17,639 nucleotides of DNA from JBBCJT01 sp037190665 (GTDB lineage Bacteria; Pseudomonadota; Alphaproteobacteria; Acetobacterales; Acetobacteraceae). The notes beneath the pieces are model-generated. The model did not search any database. It was given only the letters and a program-made list of their open reading frames with translations, and was not told the DNA's origin. Made by a program: the position numbers and the translations under genes. The stretch is taken from assembly GCA_037190665.1 (NCBI GenBank), contig JBBCJT010000140.1:1-17639 (forward strand). The letters run 5' to 3'. The first letter of the stretch is position 1; each line of letters begins with the position of its first letter. Below are positions 8,556 to 16,622 of this stretch, piece by piece.

Positions 8556-9331
8556 GCGAAGACGCCCCTGCCCCGCCCGCCCGCCTGTTCGACCTCACCG
8601 GCCGCGTCGCGCTGGTCACCGGCGCCTCGCGCGGGCTGGGCTGGGCGATGGCCCGCGCACTCGCCGCCGCGGGCGCGGAGGTGCTGCTCAACGGCCGCGA
8701 CGCAGCCACGCTGGTCCCGCGCCGCGATGCGCTGCGCGGCTGGGGATTGCGGGCGGAGATCGCACCCTTCGACGTGACCGATGCGGACGCGGTGGTGGCC
8801 GCGCTGAGCGCGCTCGGCCGGCTCGACATCCTGATCGGCAATGCCGGCACCACCGTCCGCAAGCCCCTGCGCGAGCAGACCGAGGACGACTGGCGCAAGG
8901 TGATCGACACCGACCTGACCGCATGCTGGCGGCTGTGCCGGGAGGCCGCGCGGCTGATGATCCCGGCGCGCTACGGGCGCATCGTTCTGGTCTCCTCCAT
9001 CAACGGCTTCGTCGCGCGCCCCTCCATCGCGCCTTATGTCGCCGCCAAGACCGGGCTGCACGGGCTGGTGCGCGCGCTCGCGGTGGAGCTTGCGCCGGAG
9101 GGGATCACCGTGAACGCGCTCGCCCCCGGCTACTTCCCCACCGAAGGCAACCGCTCGCTGCGGGAAAGCGATCCGGGCTTCGCGCCGCGCATCGCCGCGC
9201 GCACGCCCGCCGGGCGATGGGGCATGCCGGAGGAACTCGGCGCGGCGGCGCTGTATCTCGCCTCCGGCGCATCGGGCTACACGACCGGCTCGGTGCTCAC
9301 CGTCGATGGCGCGCTGACCGCGGCGATCTGA
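8552..9331 (+). CDS. SDR-family NAD(P)-dependent dehydrogenase (gluconate-5-dehydrogenase-like)
   Basis: This 259-residue classical short-chain dehydrogenase has TGASRGLG (23-30) for cofactor binding, GNAG (96-99), and the catalytic set S149, Y162, K166 in the usual spacing (SSINGF...PYVAAK). PGYFPTEGN is the active-site lid entry, and a C-terminal YTTGSVLTVDG strand closes the fold. The opening LFDLTGRVALVTGASRGLG resembles gluconate 5-dehydrogenase and 2-deoxy-gluconate dehydrogenase, but SDR substrate cannot be read from this. It would oxidise an alcohol or reduce a ketone in the cytosol, plausibly a product of the oxygenases or aminotransferase. Acidic or basic cofactor discrimination is not clear. 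The start overlaps the permease stop (ATGA); the IclR gene begins two bases after its stop. Confidence 0.92.
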   Translation: MSEDAPAPPARLFDLTGRVALVTGASRGLGWAMARALAAAGAEVLLNGRDAATLVPRRDALRGWGLRAEIAPFDVTDADAVVAALSALGRLDILIGNAGTTVRKPLREQTEDDWRKVIDTDLTACWRLCREAARLMIPARYGRIVLVSSINGFVARPSIAPYVAAKTGLHGLVRALAVELAPEGITVNALAPGYFPTEGNRSLRESDPGFAPRIAARTPAGRWGMPEELGAAALYLASGASGYTTGSVLTVDGALTAAI

Positions 9332-9333
9332 CC

Positions 9334-10113
9334 ATGAGCCTCGACCACCGCTATCTGGTCATGCCGGTGCGCAAGGCGTTGCAACTGCTCGACGAGCTTG
9401 CCGGGGCGGGACGGCCGCTGACGCTGTCGGAACTCGCCGAACGCACCGCGGTGCCGAAGACCACCGCCTTCCGCTACCTCTACACGCTGCGCGCGGCGGG
9501 TTTCGTCGCGCAGGACGGGCAGAGCGAGGCGTATCGCGTCGGCCGCCGCCTGATCGCCCCGCCCGCGCCGGAAGCGGCGATCGAGGCGCTGAAGCAGGCA
9601 TCGCTGTCGGAGATGAAGCGGCTGCAATCGCGCTTCAACGAGACGGTCAACCTCGCCGTGCTCGACGGCGACGAGGTGGTCTATGCCGCGATGGTCGGCA
9701 GCACGCGCAGCCTGCGCATGGAAGCCGCACTTGGCGCCCGCGACCCGGCGCATTCCACCAGCCTCGGCAAGGCAATCCTCGCCGCAAGGCCGCGTGCGTC
9801 GCGTTTCGAGGGGCTGAAGCGCCGGCTCGCTGCGCGCACACCCCACAGCCGCACCAGCCGTGCCGCGCTGGCGCGCGAGCTGGAGGAAGCCGCCGCGCGG
9901 GGCTACGCGCTCGACATCGAGGAGAACGAGCCCGGCGCGCATTGCGTCGCGGCCGTGATCCCCGGTGTGCGGCCGGAAGCGGCGATCAGCATCTCCGGCC
10001 CCGCGCAGCGCATGCCGCCACCGGCGCTCCAGCGCTGCGGCCTCGCGCTGATGCAGGCGGCGAAGGCGATTGCGGAACGGCTCGGCAGCAACGGATGGGA
10101 GAGTGCGGAATGA
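9334..10113 (+). CDS. IclR-family transcriptional regulator
   Basis: The 259-residue protein has an N-terminal winged helix-turn-helix (about 10-70; LSELAERTAVPKTTAFRYLY, 31-50, is the recognition region) and a C-terminal effector domain. Landmarks of the latter are NLAVLDGDEVVY (106-117), HSTSLGKAILA (140-150), GYALDIEENEPGAHCVAAVI (190-209) and ISISGPAQRM. IclR proteins bind as dimers and respond to small catabolic intermediates, as repressors or activators. Its place inside the operon, two bases after the SDR and overlapping PhyH 2 (ATGA, 10110-10113), suggests it controls this operon and its own synthesis. A possible target is the inverted repeat at 1422-1440. Confidence 0.92.
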   Translation: MSLDHRYLVMPVRKALQLLDELAGAGRPLTLSELAERTAVPKTTAFRYLYTLRAAGFVAQDGQSEAYRVGRRLIAPPAPEAAIEALKQASLSEMKRLQSRFNETVNLAVLDGDEVVYAAMVGSTRSLRMEAALGARDPAHSTSLGKAILAARPRASRFEGLKRRLAARTPHSRTSRAALARELEEAAARGYALDIEENEPGAHCVAAVIPGVRPEAAISISGPAQRMPPPALQRCGLALMQAAKAIAERLGSNGWESAE

Positions 10114-10985
10114 TCCGGCAGGAACAGATCGACGCCTATCGCCGCGACGGGTTCGTGGTGATCGAGCGCGTGGTGGATGCGGACACGCTCGGCCGCATGC
10201 GGCAGGTGATCGCCGAGGTGGTCGCGGGCGCGGCCACGGTGGAGGCGAACGACGATGTCTACGACCTCGAACCCGGGCACAGCCGCGCGGAGCCGCGCGT
10301 GCGCCGCATCAAGGCGCCGCACAAGGTGCACCGGATCTTCGACGATCTCGTGCGCTCGCCCGCGGTGGTGGCGATCTGCCGGGCTCTGATCGGCGGCGAT
10401 CTCCGGCTGCACGGATCGAAGCTGAACATGAAGTCGGCGCGCTACGGCTCGCCGGTGGAATGGCATCAGGACTGGGCGTTCTATCCGCACACCAACGACG
10501 ACATCCTCGCCATCGGCGTGATGCTGGACGACACGTCGCTGGAGAACGGGCCGCTGCTCTGCGTGCCCGGTTCCCATCGCGGGCCGGTCTACAGCCATCA
10601 CAGCGCGGACGGGCGCTTCTGCGGGTCGATCGATCCGGCGGAGCTGGCCGATGCGTTGCCGCGCGCCGTGCCCGCGCTTGGGCCCGCCGGGTCGATGTCG
10701 TTCCATCATGTGCGCACGCTGCACGGTTCGGCGCAGAACGTGTCCGACCGGCCGCGCAACCTGCTGCTCTACGAGGTCGCCGCCGCGGACGCGTGGCCGC
10801 TCGCGGGCGTGAAGGACCTTGCCGCGTTCGACGCCAACCTGATCACCGGAAACGGCCCGACCATCACGCCGCGGCTTGCGGACGTGCCGGTGCGCATGCC
10901 GCTGCCGCCACCGCTGCGCACGGGGTCGATCTACGAGACGCAGCTCGGCGCGCCGGAGCGGTCGTACTTCGCGCGGGTGGGATGA
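10110..10985 (+). CDS. PhyH-family Fe(II)/2-oxoglutarate dioxygenase 2
   Basis: This 291-residue protein is a second PhyH member. Its HxD is H119-D121 in EWHQDWAFYPHTNDD. LENGPLLCVPGSHRG (144-158) is the central turn, the distal H205 is in LHGSAQN, and R216 follows eleven residues later. The active site is complete. It differs from the first PhyH protein in the residues around HxD and in its longer C-terminal tail, so the two are distant relatives rather than recent duplicates. A KLNMKSARYGSPVEWHQDW stretch (104-122) is common in bacterial PhyH proteins of unknown substrate. It starts within the IclR stop and is the last gene before a hairpin array, so it is co-transcribed with the operon. 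Confidence 0.9.
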   Translation: MIRQEQIDAYRRDGFVVIERVVDADTLGRMRQVIAEVVAGAATVEANDDVYDLEPGHSRAEPRVRRIKAPHKVHRIFDDLVRSPAVVAICRALIGGDLRLHGSKLNMKSARYGSPVEWHQDWAFYPHTNDDILAIGVMLDDTSLENGPLLCVPGSHRGPVYSHHSADGRFCGSIDPAELADALPRAVPALGPAGSMSFHHVRTLHGSAQNVSDRPRNLLLYEVAAADAWPLAGVKDLAAFDANLITGNGPTITPRLADVPVRMPLPPPLRTGSIYETQLGAPERSYFARVG

Positions 10986-10990
10986 AGGCG

Positions 10991-11053
10991 TGGGGCTCTG
11001 CCCCACACCCCTGAAGGGGCAAAGCCCCTTCCGGGGTCCGGGGCAGCGCCCCG
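10991..11053. terminator. Tandem three-hairpin intergenic repeat, probable bidirectional terminator
   Basis: Three perfect GC-rich stems stand side by side between convergent genes: TGGGGC/GCCCCA (10991-11005, loop TCT), AAGGGGC/GCCCCTT (11014-11030, loop AAA) and CGGGGC/GCCCCG (11039-11053, loop AGC). All have 3-base loops. The array starts six bases past the PhyH 2 stop and ends five bases before the MFS stop, so it can serve both transcripts. No U-tracts are present. The GGGGC-NNN-GCCCC theme repeated three times also suggests a member of a dispersed repeat family. Confidence 0.65.
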
Positions 11054-11057
11054 CTCT

Positions 11058-12260
11058 TCACGCCTCCGGGTCATGCGCGAGCGGCGTCGCCTGCGGTGCG
11101 AGGATGTCGAAGGTCCGCTCGTGGTGCGGCGGGGCGGCGCGCTGCAGTCGGCGCAGGGCGGCCACGGCCGCCAGCACCAGAGCCGCGGCGGCCAGGAAGA
11201 ACAGCAGGCCGTCGATCTCCAGATGCCGCATGACGTAGCTGCCGACCAGCGGGCCGATCGCCGAGCCGACACCGCTGACCAGGATCAGCCGCCCGCTGAT
11301 CGCCACCATCCGGTCGGATGGCATCCGGTCCAGCGCATGGGCCACGCAGACCGGGTACAGCGTGGACATGAAGCCGCCGAGCAGCGCCGCGACCGGCATC
11401 GCGAAGGCGAGCGTGCGGGGCATCATCGGCAGCGCGATAGCCGCGGCCGCGAAACCCGCCGCCAGCACCGCCAGCACCACCCGCCGGTCGAACGCGTCGG
11501 AGAGCCAGCCGACCGGAACCTGGAAGGCAAGCCCGCCGAGCACCGCCGCCAGCATGAACAGCGCGATCGTGTCCTGGGCGATGCCGTATTCCGCCATCCA
11601 GGCGGGCAGCAGCGAGTAGAAAGCGGCGCTGATCATGCCGCTGATCACGCAGCCGAGCACCGCGACCGGCGCGGCACGGGCAAGCTGCCCGTACGGCAGG
11701 TGACTATCCACGATCGTGGCGGGCGGCTCGGCGCGCGTGGTGCTGACCAGCACGAGCGCGACCGCGAACAGCGCGATGATGGCGTTGAACGGCAGGGCGG
11801 ACTCGATCGCGATGCGCCCGATCAGGAGCTGGCCAACCGCGAGCGCGACGAAGGTGCCGACCATGTAGATGGAGAACACCCGCCCACGCGTCTCGGGCCG
11901 CGCCTTCGCGTTCAGCCAGCTCTCGGTGGTGATGAACAGCCCGACGCAGCCGATGCCGATGGCGCCGCGCAGCACGAGCCAGGCCCACGGGTCCACCAGC
12001 AGCGGCATGGCGGCGGTCGCGGCCCCGACCAGCCCCCCGAAGGCGGCATAGGCGCGGATATGGCCGATGCGCGCGATGATCCGCCCGCAGCGCAGCGCGC
12101 CCAGCGTGAAGCCGGCGAAGTAGGCCGACAGCACCAATCCGGTGAGCGTGGCGCCAAAATCCTCAACCGTCAGCCGCAGCGAGATGAAGGTGCCGAAGAA
12201 ACCGTTGGCGAGCTGCACGAGGCTCGTGGCGAGGATGAGCGTTCCGACCGCGGCTTGCAT
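11058..12260 (-). CDS. MFS transporter (YcaD-like)
   Basis: This 400-residue protein has about twelve membrane segments in two halves separated by a short loop around residues 195-215 (TTRAEPPATIVDSHLPYG). The loop between the second and third segments has the MFS motif GRIIARIGHIRA. ITTESWLNAKARPETRGRVF (110-129) is typical of the YcaD-like group. It would be an inner-membrane importer or exporter of a small molecule; the substrate is unknown. It lies 58 bases after the secreted hydrolase gene on the same strand and is probably the last gene of that operon. The start at ATG 12260 gives a short cytoplasmic N terminus before the first span. Confidence 0.9.
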   Translation of the reverse strand: MQAAVGTLILATSLVQLANGFFGTFISLRLTVEDFGATLTGLVLSAYFAGFTLGALRCGRIIARIGHIRAYAAFGGLVGAATAAMPLLVDPWAWLVLRGAIGIGCVGLFITTESWLNAKARPETRGRVFSIYMVGTFVALAVGQLLIGRIAIESALPFNAIIALFAVALVLVSTTRAEPPATIVDSHLPYGQLARAAPVAVLGCVISGMISAAFYSLLPAWMAEYGIAQDTIALFMLAAVLGGLAFQVPVGWLSDAFDRRVVLAVLAAGFAAAAIALPMMPRTLAFAMPVAALLGGFMSTLYPVCVAHALDRMPSDRMVAISGRLILVSGVGSAIGPLVGSYVMRHLEIDGLLFFLAAAALVLAAVAALRRLQRAAPPHHERTFDILAPQATPLAHDPEA

Positions 12261-12318
12261 CCGGCACGCTGGCCATCAGGCATCGCGCCATGCAACCCCG
12301 CGCGCGCTCACGCATGCG

Positions 12319-13161
12319 TCAGGGCGGGCGGAACAGGCGCGCGGCGGCGGGACCGGACATGCCGGCATCCGAATGAGCCACGCCCGGCACCGTGCCGAGC
12401 GTCCAGGCGAAGCGCGCTCCGAGCGAGGCCGCGCGCGTCCGCGCTGCGGCGTAGAAGAACCGCCCGCGGTCGAAGCGGGTGAGCCCCTGCGCATCCGCCT
12501 GCACGTTGCGGCGCAGTGCGGGGTGATGCGGATCGGTATCGGCCTCGCCGAGCAGCACCGTGAACGGCGCGGCGAAGCGGGCGCGCAACGCGGCATCGTC
12601 AAGGCGCGTACCGCCGAGCCCGTAGGGAAAGGGTTGATCGGCCACCGGCAGCGTGTACCAGCCGGCATTCGCCGCCACGATGCCGCGTGCGCCCGCGAGC
12701 CCGTCGAACAGCAGCGCGCGATGCACGAACTGCGCACCGGCTGAATGGCCATACAGATAAAAGCCCGGCACGGTAACGCCGAACCGCGCGCGGATCGCGG
12801 CGAAGGCGCGATGTACGGCGCCGAAGGCCCATGGACCATCGGGGGCAGCGGACAATCCGCCCTCGTTGTACCAGCGCGCGCCGGGAAAGCGGTCGGCGGT
12901 GAATTCCGGGCAGGCGATCAGCACGTTGTAACGCTCGCCAAGCGGTGCCCAGGTGTCGCGGTAATGCGCGGCGTTGCGACGCACGCCATGCATCACCAGC
13001 AGCACCGGCCGCTCCGCCGTCCATGCGGCAGGGCGGTGCAGGTACACGCGCATCGATCCCGGCGTGACGCCAGAGGGTTCGTCGAAGCTGAGGTGATCCT
13101 CCGCCGCGCGCGCGGCGACAACGGCCGGCAGGGCGAGCAGCAGCGCCCGCCGCGTCGTCAC
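12319..13161 (-). CDS. Exported alpha/beta hydrolase (esterase / PHB-depolymerase-like)
   Basis: The 280-residue protein begins at GTG 13161, which overlaps the preceding stop as GTGA. It then has a signal peptide (TTRRALLLALPAVVAARA, cut near residue 19-20). The nucleophile elbow is GHSAG with S140. VMHGVRRN (57-63) is the oxyanion-hole strand, D208 or D210 in LLGEADTD can be the acid, and H263 in GVAHSDAG the base, so a full triad is present. The family includes secreted esterases and polyhydroxybutyrate-depolymerase-like enzymes; the substrate is unknown. The open frame extends upstream to 13731, but that part overlaps the isomerase-like gene in another frame and is not coding. A periplasmic hydrolase next to a periplasmic binding protein suggests joint handling of an external ester. 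Confidence 0.85.
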   Translation of the reverse strand: MTTRRALLLALPAVVAARAAEDHLSFDEPSGVTPGSMRVYLHRPAAWTAERPVLLVMHGVRRNAAHYRDTWAPLGERYNVLIACPEFTADRFPGARWYNEGGLSAAPDGPWAFGAVHRAFAAIRARFGVTVPGFYLYGHSAGAQFVHRALLFDGLAGARGIVAANAGWYTLPVADQPFPYGLGGTRLDDAALRARFAAPFTVLLGEADTDPHHPALRRNVQADAQGLTRFDRGRFFYAAARTRAASLGARFAWTLGTVPGVAHSDAGMSGPAAARLFRPP

Positions 13162-13787
13162 GCCACCGCGGTTCCCACGGCGAGGTCGCGTGCGATCATC
13201 GCGTCGAGGAAATCCAGCCGGTCCTGTCCCCAGTGGATCACACCGCGCCACAGGTAGTTCGGCGTGCCGAACATCCCGCGCGCGATCGCCTCCTCGCGGT
13301 TGTCCTCCCATGCCTGGGTGGTCTCGGGTGCGGCCGCGATCCCGGCGAGCAGCGCGCCATCCATGCCGCATTCCTCCGCACAGGCGCGCAGCGTGGCCGG
13401 GTCGCGGATGTCGCGTTCCTCGGCCCACAGCGCACTGAGGATGCGGTGCGAGAGTTGCGGCGCATTCAGCCCAGCCGCGCGGGCGGCGATCACGAACCAG
13501 CCCGCCTGCGCCGGATCGGTGGGATAGAAGCGCGGTTCGAGGTTGAGCTTCAGGCCGAGGTAGCGCCGCCAGCGGTCCAGTTCCACCGCATGGTAGCGCT
13601 GCCGCGGCTCGGGGCGCGTGCGCAGCTTGATGCCGCCATTCTCGGTCAGCACCGTGATCGGCCGGCAGTCGATGGCCACGCGATGCCGCGCGGCGATCTC
13701 GTGCAGGCGCGGCCCGCCCAGATAGGCCCAAGGCGAGGACAGCGAATGGAAGTACTCGATGACCCCCGGCCTGTAGCCGCGCGTCAT
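13158..13787 (-). CDS. DsbA-fold protein, 2-hydroxychromene-2-carboxylate isomerase-like
   Basis: This 209-residue protein has the thioredoxin-like DsbA fold of the kappa-class GST / HCCA isomerase group. The active-site segment is YFHSLSSPWAYLGGPRL (12-28), with Ser instead of the CxxC of true DsbA; S17 or S18 is the glutathione-activating serine. FGTPNYLWRGVIHWGQDRLD is the cis-Pro and C-terminal signature. In naphthalene pathways such enzymes isomerise hydroxychromene carboxylate with glutathione, but many homologues act elsewhere. No export signal is seen, so it is cytosolic. The ATG overlaps the TctC stop (ATGA, 13784-13787) and the stop overlaps the hydrolase GTG start, so translation of all three is coupled. 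Here it may isomerise an aromatic or unsaturated acid, which is inference. Confidence 0.87.
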   Translation of the reverse strand: MTRGYRPGVIEYFHSLSSPWAYLGGPRLHEIAARHRVAIDCRPITVLTENGGIKLRTRPEPRQRYHAVELDRWRRYLGLKLNLEPRFYPTDPAQAGWFVIAARAAGLNAPQLSHRILSALWAEERDIRDPATLRACAEECGMDGALLAGIAAAPETTQAWEDNREEAIARGMFGTPNYLWRGVIHWGQDRLDFLDAMIARDLAVGTAVA

Positions 13788-14761
13788 TCCACGCGCGCCC
13801 CCGACTTGCGCACGATCTCCCGCCAATGCACCAGATCGCGCTCGGTGCGCGCGCGCATCTCGGCCGGCCCTTCCACCATCGGCGTCAGCGCCTGATCGAG
13901 GATGCGCTGGTTGAACTCCGGCGCCCGCACGATGGTGGAGATATCGCGGTACAGCCGGTCCACGATCGGCTGCGGCACGCCCTTCGGCAGCGACAGCCCG
14001 TACCATGTGGTGCTGACGAAGCCCGGCAGGTTGCAGGCTTCCGCGATCGTGGGCACGCCCTGCAGCGCGCCGACCGGCTCCGCGCTCGTCACGCCCAGCA
14101 GCCGCACCTGCCCCTGCTTCCACGCGCCGATCACGGGGCCGGTCTGGTAGAAGAAGATGTCCACATCGCCCGCGAGCAGCGCGGTCATCGCAAAGGGCCC
14201 GCCGCGATAGGGCACGTGCACGAGGTCGAGCCCGGCCGCCATGGCGAACTGCGCGCCGGCCAGATGCGTGGACGCGCCGTTGCCGGTGGAGGCGAAGTTG
14301 AGCGTGCCCGGTGCAGCCTTCGCGGCGGCGATCACTTTCGGACAGCTATCGAATTGCGGGCGCTTCTCCACCGAGATGGTCAGCACGTTCGGCACATCGG
14401 CGAGCGTCATCAGCGGTGCGAGGTCGGTCTGCGGATCGACCGGCATGCGCGCGTACAGCGCCGGGTTGATCGCGAGCATCGCGGAGGTGACGAACAGGAT
14501 CGTATGCCCGTCCGGCGCCTGCTTGCTGACATACTCCATGGAGATGTTGCCGCCGGCGCCGATGCGGTTGTCCACCACCACGGGCACGCCGAGCACGGGC
14601 GACAGGCGCTCGCCGATCATCCGCGCGTAGATGTCCACGCCGGAGCCATTGGGAAAGCCGCCCACGATGGTGACGGGCTTGCCAGGGATCGGAAATTCCT
14701 GCGCCGCCGCCCCGAGCGGCAGCAGCAAGGCCAGGATCGGCATCCAGCGTCGTATCGACAT
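13784..14761 (-). CDS. Bug/TctC-family tripartite tricarboxylate transporter substrate-binding protein
   Basis: The 325-residue protein has a signal peptide (SIRRWMPILALLLPLGAAAQ, cut about residue 20) and the TctC pattern: KPVTIVGGFPNGSGVDIYAR (28-47), VVVDNRIGAGGNI, FASTGNGASTHLAG, VPYRGGP and WYGLSLPKGVP. Bug proteins bind small carboxylates, often acidic or aromatic, in the periplasm, using water bridges. No TctA or TctB gene is nearby, so it is an orphan receptor, as is common in bacteria that carry dozens of these. It may share a membrane pair encoded elsewhere or serve as a sensor. The ATG 14761 follows a GGGGAGAGGG site; the open frame extends 20 codons further but without signal-peptide sense. 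It is the first gene of the minus-strand operon. Confidence 0.92.
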   Translation of the reverse strand: MSIRRWMPILALLLPLGAAAQEFPIPGKPVTIVGGFPNGSGVDIYARMIGERLSPVLGVPVVVDNRIGAGGNISMEYVSKQAPDGHTILFVTSAMLAINPALYARMPVDPQTDLAPLMTLADVPNVLTISVEKRPQFDSCPKVIAAAKAAPGTLNFASTGNGASTHLAGAQFAMAAGLDLVHVPYRGGPFAMTALLAGDVDIFFYQTGPVIGAWKQGQVRLLGVTSAEPVGALQGVPTIAEACNLPGFVSTTWYGLSLPKGVPQPIVDRLYRDISTIVRAPEFNQRILDQALTPMVEGPAEMRARTERDLVHWREIVRKSGARVE

Positions 14762-14826
14762 TGCCCTCTCCCCTTGTCGCGATGGTCGCCGCATGGTCGG
14801 CTGCACGCCGGACTGCGGCAAGGGCG
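14762..14826. promoter_or_regulatory. Divergent promoter region between TctC and racemase-family genes
   Basis: These 65 bases separate two genes transcribed away from each other. They hold the TctC ribosome site (GGGGAGAGGG on the minus strand) and the AAGGG before the racemase start. I see no clear -35/-10 hexamers. The space is short enough for one regulator to act on both sides. Confidence 0.5.
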
Positions 14827-15597
14827 ATGTTCATGGACCAGCCGGCGGCATCACGCTTGGCGCCACGGGTCGCGCGTGGCGGCAAGGCCGTCTACGGCGC
14901 GCCGCTGGGCATCCTGATGCTGGACGCCCGCTTCCCCCGCGTGCCCGGCGACATGGGCAATGCCGCCACCTGGCCGTTCCCCGTGCTCTACCGCTTGGTG
15001 CGCGGCGCCACGCCGGAACGTGTGGTGCTGCAGGGCGCGGCAGGGCTGCTGGACCAGTTCCTGGACGCGGCGGAGGAACTGGTCACGCTGGGCGCGGAAG
15101 CCATCACCACCAATTGCGGCTTCCTCAGCCTGTTTCAGAAGGAACTGGCGGCGCATGTCCGCGTGCCGGTCGCCACATCCTCCCTGATGCAGGTGCCGTG
15201 GGTGCAGGCGACGCTGCCGCCGGGCAAGCGCGTGGGGCTGCTGACCGTCAGCCGCCAGTCGCTGACCCCGCGCCATCTGGAAGCCGCCGGCGTTCCCGCG
15301 GATATCCCGGTCGTCGGCACCGAGCACGGGCGCGAGTTCTTCCGCGTGCTGATCCGCGCCGAGGCGACGGACATGGACGTGGCGCTGGCGGAACAGGACA
15401 TCGTCGAGGCCGGGCGCGCGCTGGTCGCCGCGCATCCGGAGGTCGGCGCGGTGGTGCTGGAATGCACCAACATGCCGCCCTATGCCGCTTCGCTCGCCGC
15501 GGCGCTGGGCCTGCCCGTCTACGATATCTACTCGATGATCTCCTGGTTCCATGCGGGGCTGCGGCCGCGCGATTTCGGCGACCTGACGCGCCGATAG
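14827..15597 (+). CDS. Aspartate/glutamate racemase family protein
   Basis: This 256-residue protein has the two-cysteine layout of the Asp/Glu/hydantoin racemase superfamily: C97 in ITTNCGFLSLFQ and C213 in VLECTNMPPYA, one per half domain. YGAPLGILMLD (23-33) is the first strand, and an FPRVPGDMGNAATWPFPV stretch is seen in a subgroup of unknown substrate. Members racemise amino acids or hydantoins, isomerise maleate or decarboxylate arylmalonates; both cysteines present favours a racemase or isomerase. ATG 14827 is chosen for its AAGGG site; ATG 14833 would be two residues shorter, and the upstream in-frame ATG 14761 overlaps the TctC start and lacks family likeness. It diverges from TctC and may convert the acid that TctC binds. 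Confidence 0.85.
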   Translation: MFMDQPAASRLAPRVARGGKAVYGAPLGILMLDARFPRVPGDMGNAATWPFPVLYRLVRGATPERVVLQGAAGLLDQFLDAAEELVTLGAEAITTNCGFLSLFQKELAAHVRVPVATSSLMQVPWVQATLPPGKRVGLLTVSRQSLTPRHLEAAGVPADIPVVGTEHGREFFRVLIRAEATDMDVALAEQDIVEAGRALVAAHPEVGAVVLECTNMPPYAASLAAALGLPVYDIYSMISWFHAGLRPRDFGDLTRR

Positions 15598-15601
15598 CGC
15601 C

Positions 15602-16432
15602 TCAGCGGCGCGCCAGTCGCCGGTCGAGGAACGCCGCCGCCGCTTCGATCGCACCCGCCTCACCGAGATCGTTGTGCCCTGCCCCGGGCACGCTCCATCG
15701 CTCGACGGGCGCGCGGGCGGCAGCCGCGAGTTCATCGGCCATCCCGGGCGGCACCAGACGATCGGCCTCGCCGGTCATGATCAGCATCGGTGCGGCGACA
15801 TCGCCGATGCGGCCGAGGCTGTCGTAGCGGTCGCGCAGCAGCCAGCGCGATGGCAGCAGCGGATAGTGAAGTCGTGCGAGCGCGAGCATGCTCGTGTAGG
15901 GCGATTCCAGCAGCACGGCGGCAATCGCCTGCGGCTGCTCCGCGGCCAGCGCGATGGCGATGCCGGTGCCGAGCGATTCGCCCCACAGCACGGTCCGGTC
16001 CGCCGGCACGCCCGCCGCCTGCATCGCCGCCAGCGCGGCGCGCGCGTCCTTCAGCAGCCCGGCCTCGCCAGGGGCACCCGGATTGCCGCCATAGCCGCGC
16101 CATTCGAGCATCACCACGCCCCAGCCGAGCTGCGCGAAGCGCGCGAGCCGCGTCGCGCGATGCAGCAGGTTGCCGCCGTTGCCGTGCAGGTACAGCAGCA
16201 CCGGCCTGTTCGCGTCCGCGGGCGGCACCGTCCAGGTCAGCAGGCGCAGGCCGTCCTCGGTCGTCACATGGCCTTCGACGATGCCGTGCAGGCCGGCCCG
16301 CACGGGGTCGGGCCGCGCGCGGTCGGGGAAGTAGATGAGGCGATCCTGGAACAGGAACACCGCCAGCAGGATCAGGGCCAGAGTGGCGAGTGCGCCGAGG
16401 GCGAGAGTCATGAGACGGCGCAGGAAGAACAT
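15602..16432 (-). CDS. Membrane-anchored alpha/beta hydrolase (S33 / BEM46-like)
   Basis: The 276-residue protein has an N-terminal membrane span (FFLRRLMTLALGAL...LALILLAVFL, about 7-28) without a clear cleavage site, then the FQDRLIYFP opening typical of this group. LYLHGNGGN (80-88) is the oxyanion strand, LWGESLGTG carries the nucleophile S153, D224 is in GEADRLVPP, and H253 in GAGHND completes the triad. LESPYTSM (175-182) is a further family mark. Homologues are called serine aminopeptidase S33 or BEM46-like; substrates are mostly unknown and it is likely an esterase facing the periplasm. It converges with the racemase-family gene, with only four bases between the stops. Its promoter would lie in the REP-bearing gap upstream. 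Confidence 0.9.
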   Translation of the reverse strand: MFFLRRLMTLALGALATLALILLAVFLFQDRLIYFPDRARPDPVRAGLHGIVEGHVTTEDGLRLLTWTVPPADANRPVLLYLHGNGGNLLHRATRLARFAQLGWGVVMLEWRGYGGNPGAPGEAGLLKDARAALAAMQAAGVPADRTVLWGESLGTGIAIALAAEQPQAIAAVLLESPYTSMLALARLHYPLLPSRWLLRDRYDSLGRIGDVAAPMLIMTGEADRLVPPGMADELAAAARAPVERWSVPGAGHNDLGEAGAIEAAAAFLDRRLARR

Positions 16433-16622
16433 GGCCCCACCGTCGTTTGCCGCCTCGAAGCGTGCCTGTCGATCACGCTGCCAGCGTTAGCAGGAGGGGC
16501 GGGCCGGTAAACAGTCCGGTTTCGTGGTGGCGGCCCGTCAGGAATGATCTTGTTCGTGCGGGGGCTTGGTGTTCACGGCCTGCTTTGGGGATGGGCTGAG
16601 GCAAGGAGCGGCACGCAAGGTC

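Noticed and set aside
11073..12482. Plus-strand open frame of 469 codons opposite the MFS gene
   Set aside because: Product is Arg/Gln/Asp/His-rich with no motif; the MFS protein on the other strand has clear membrane segments and motif A.
13162..13731. N-terminal extension of the exported hydrolase
   Set aside because: It lies in a shadow frame of the isomerase-like gene; GTG 13161 is followed by a good signal peptide.
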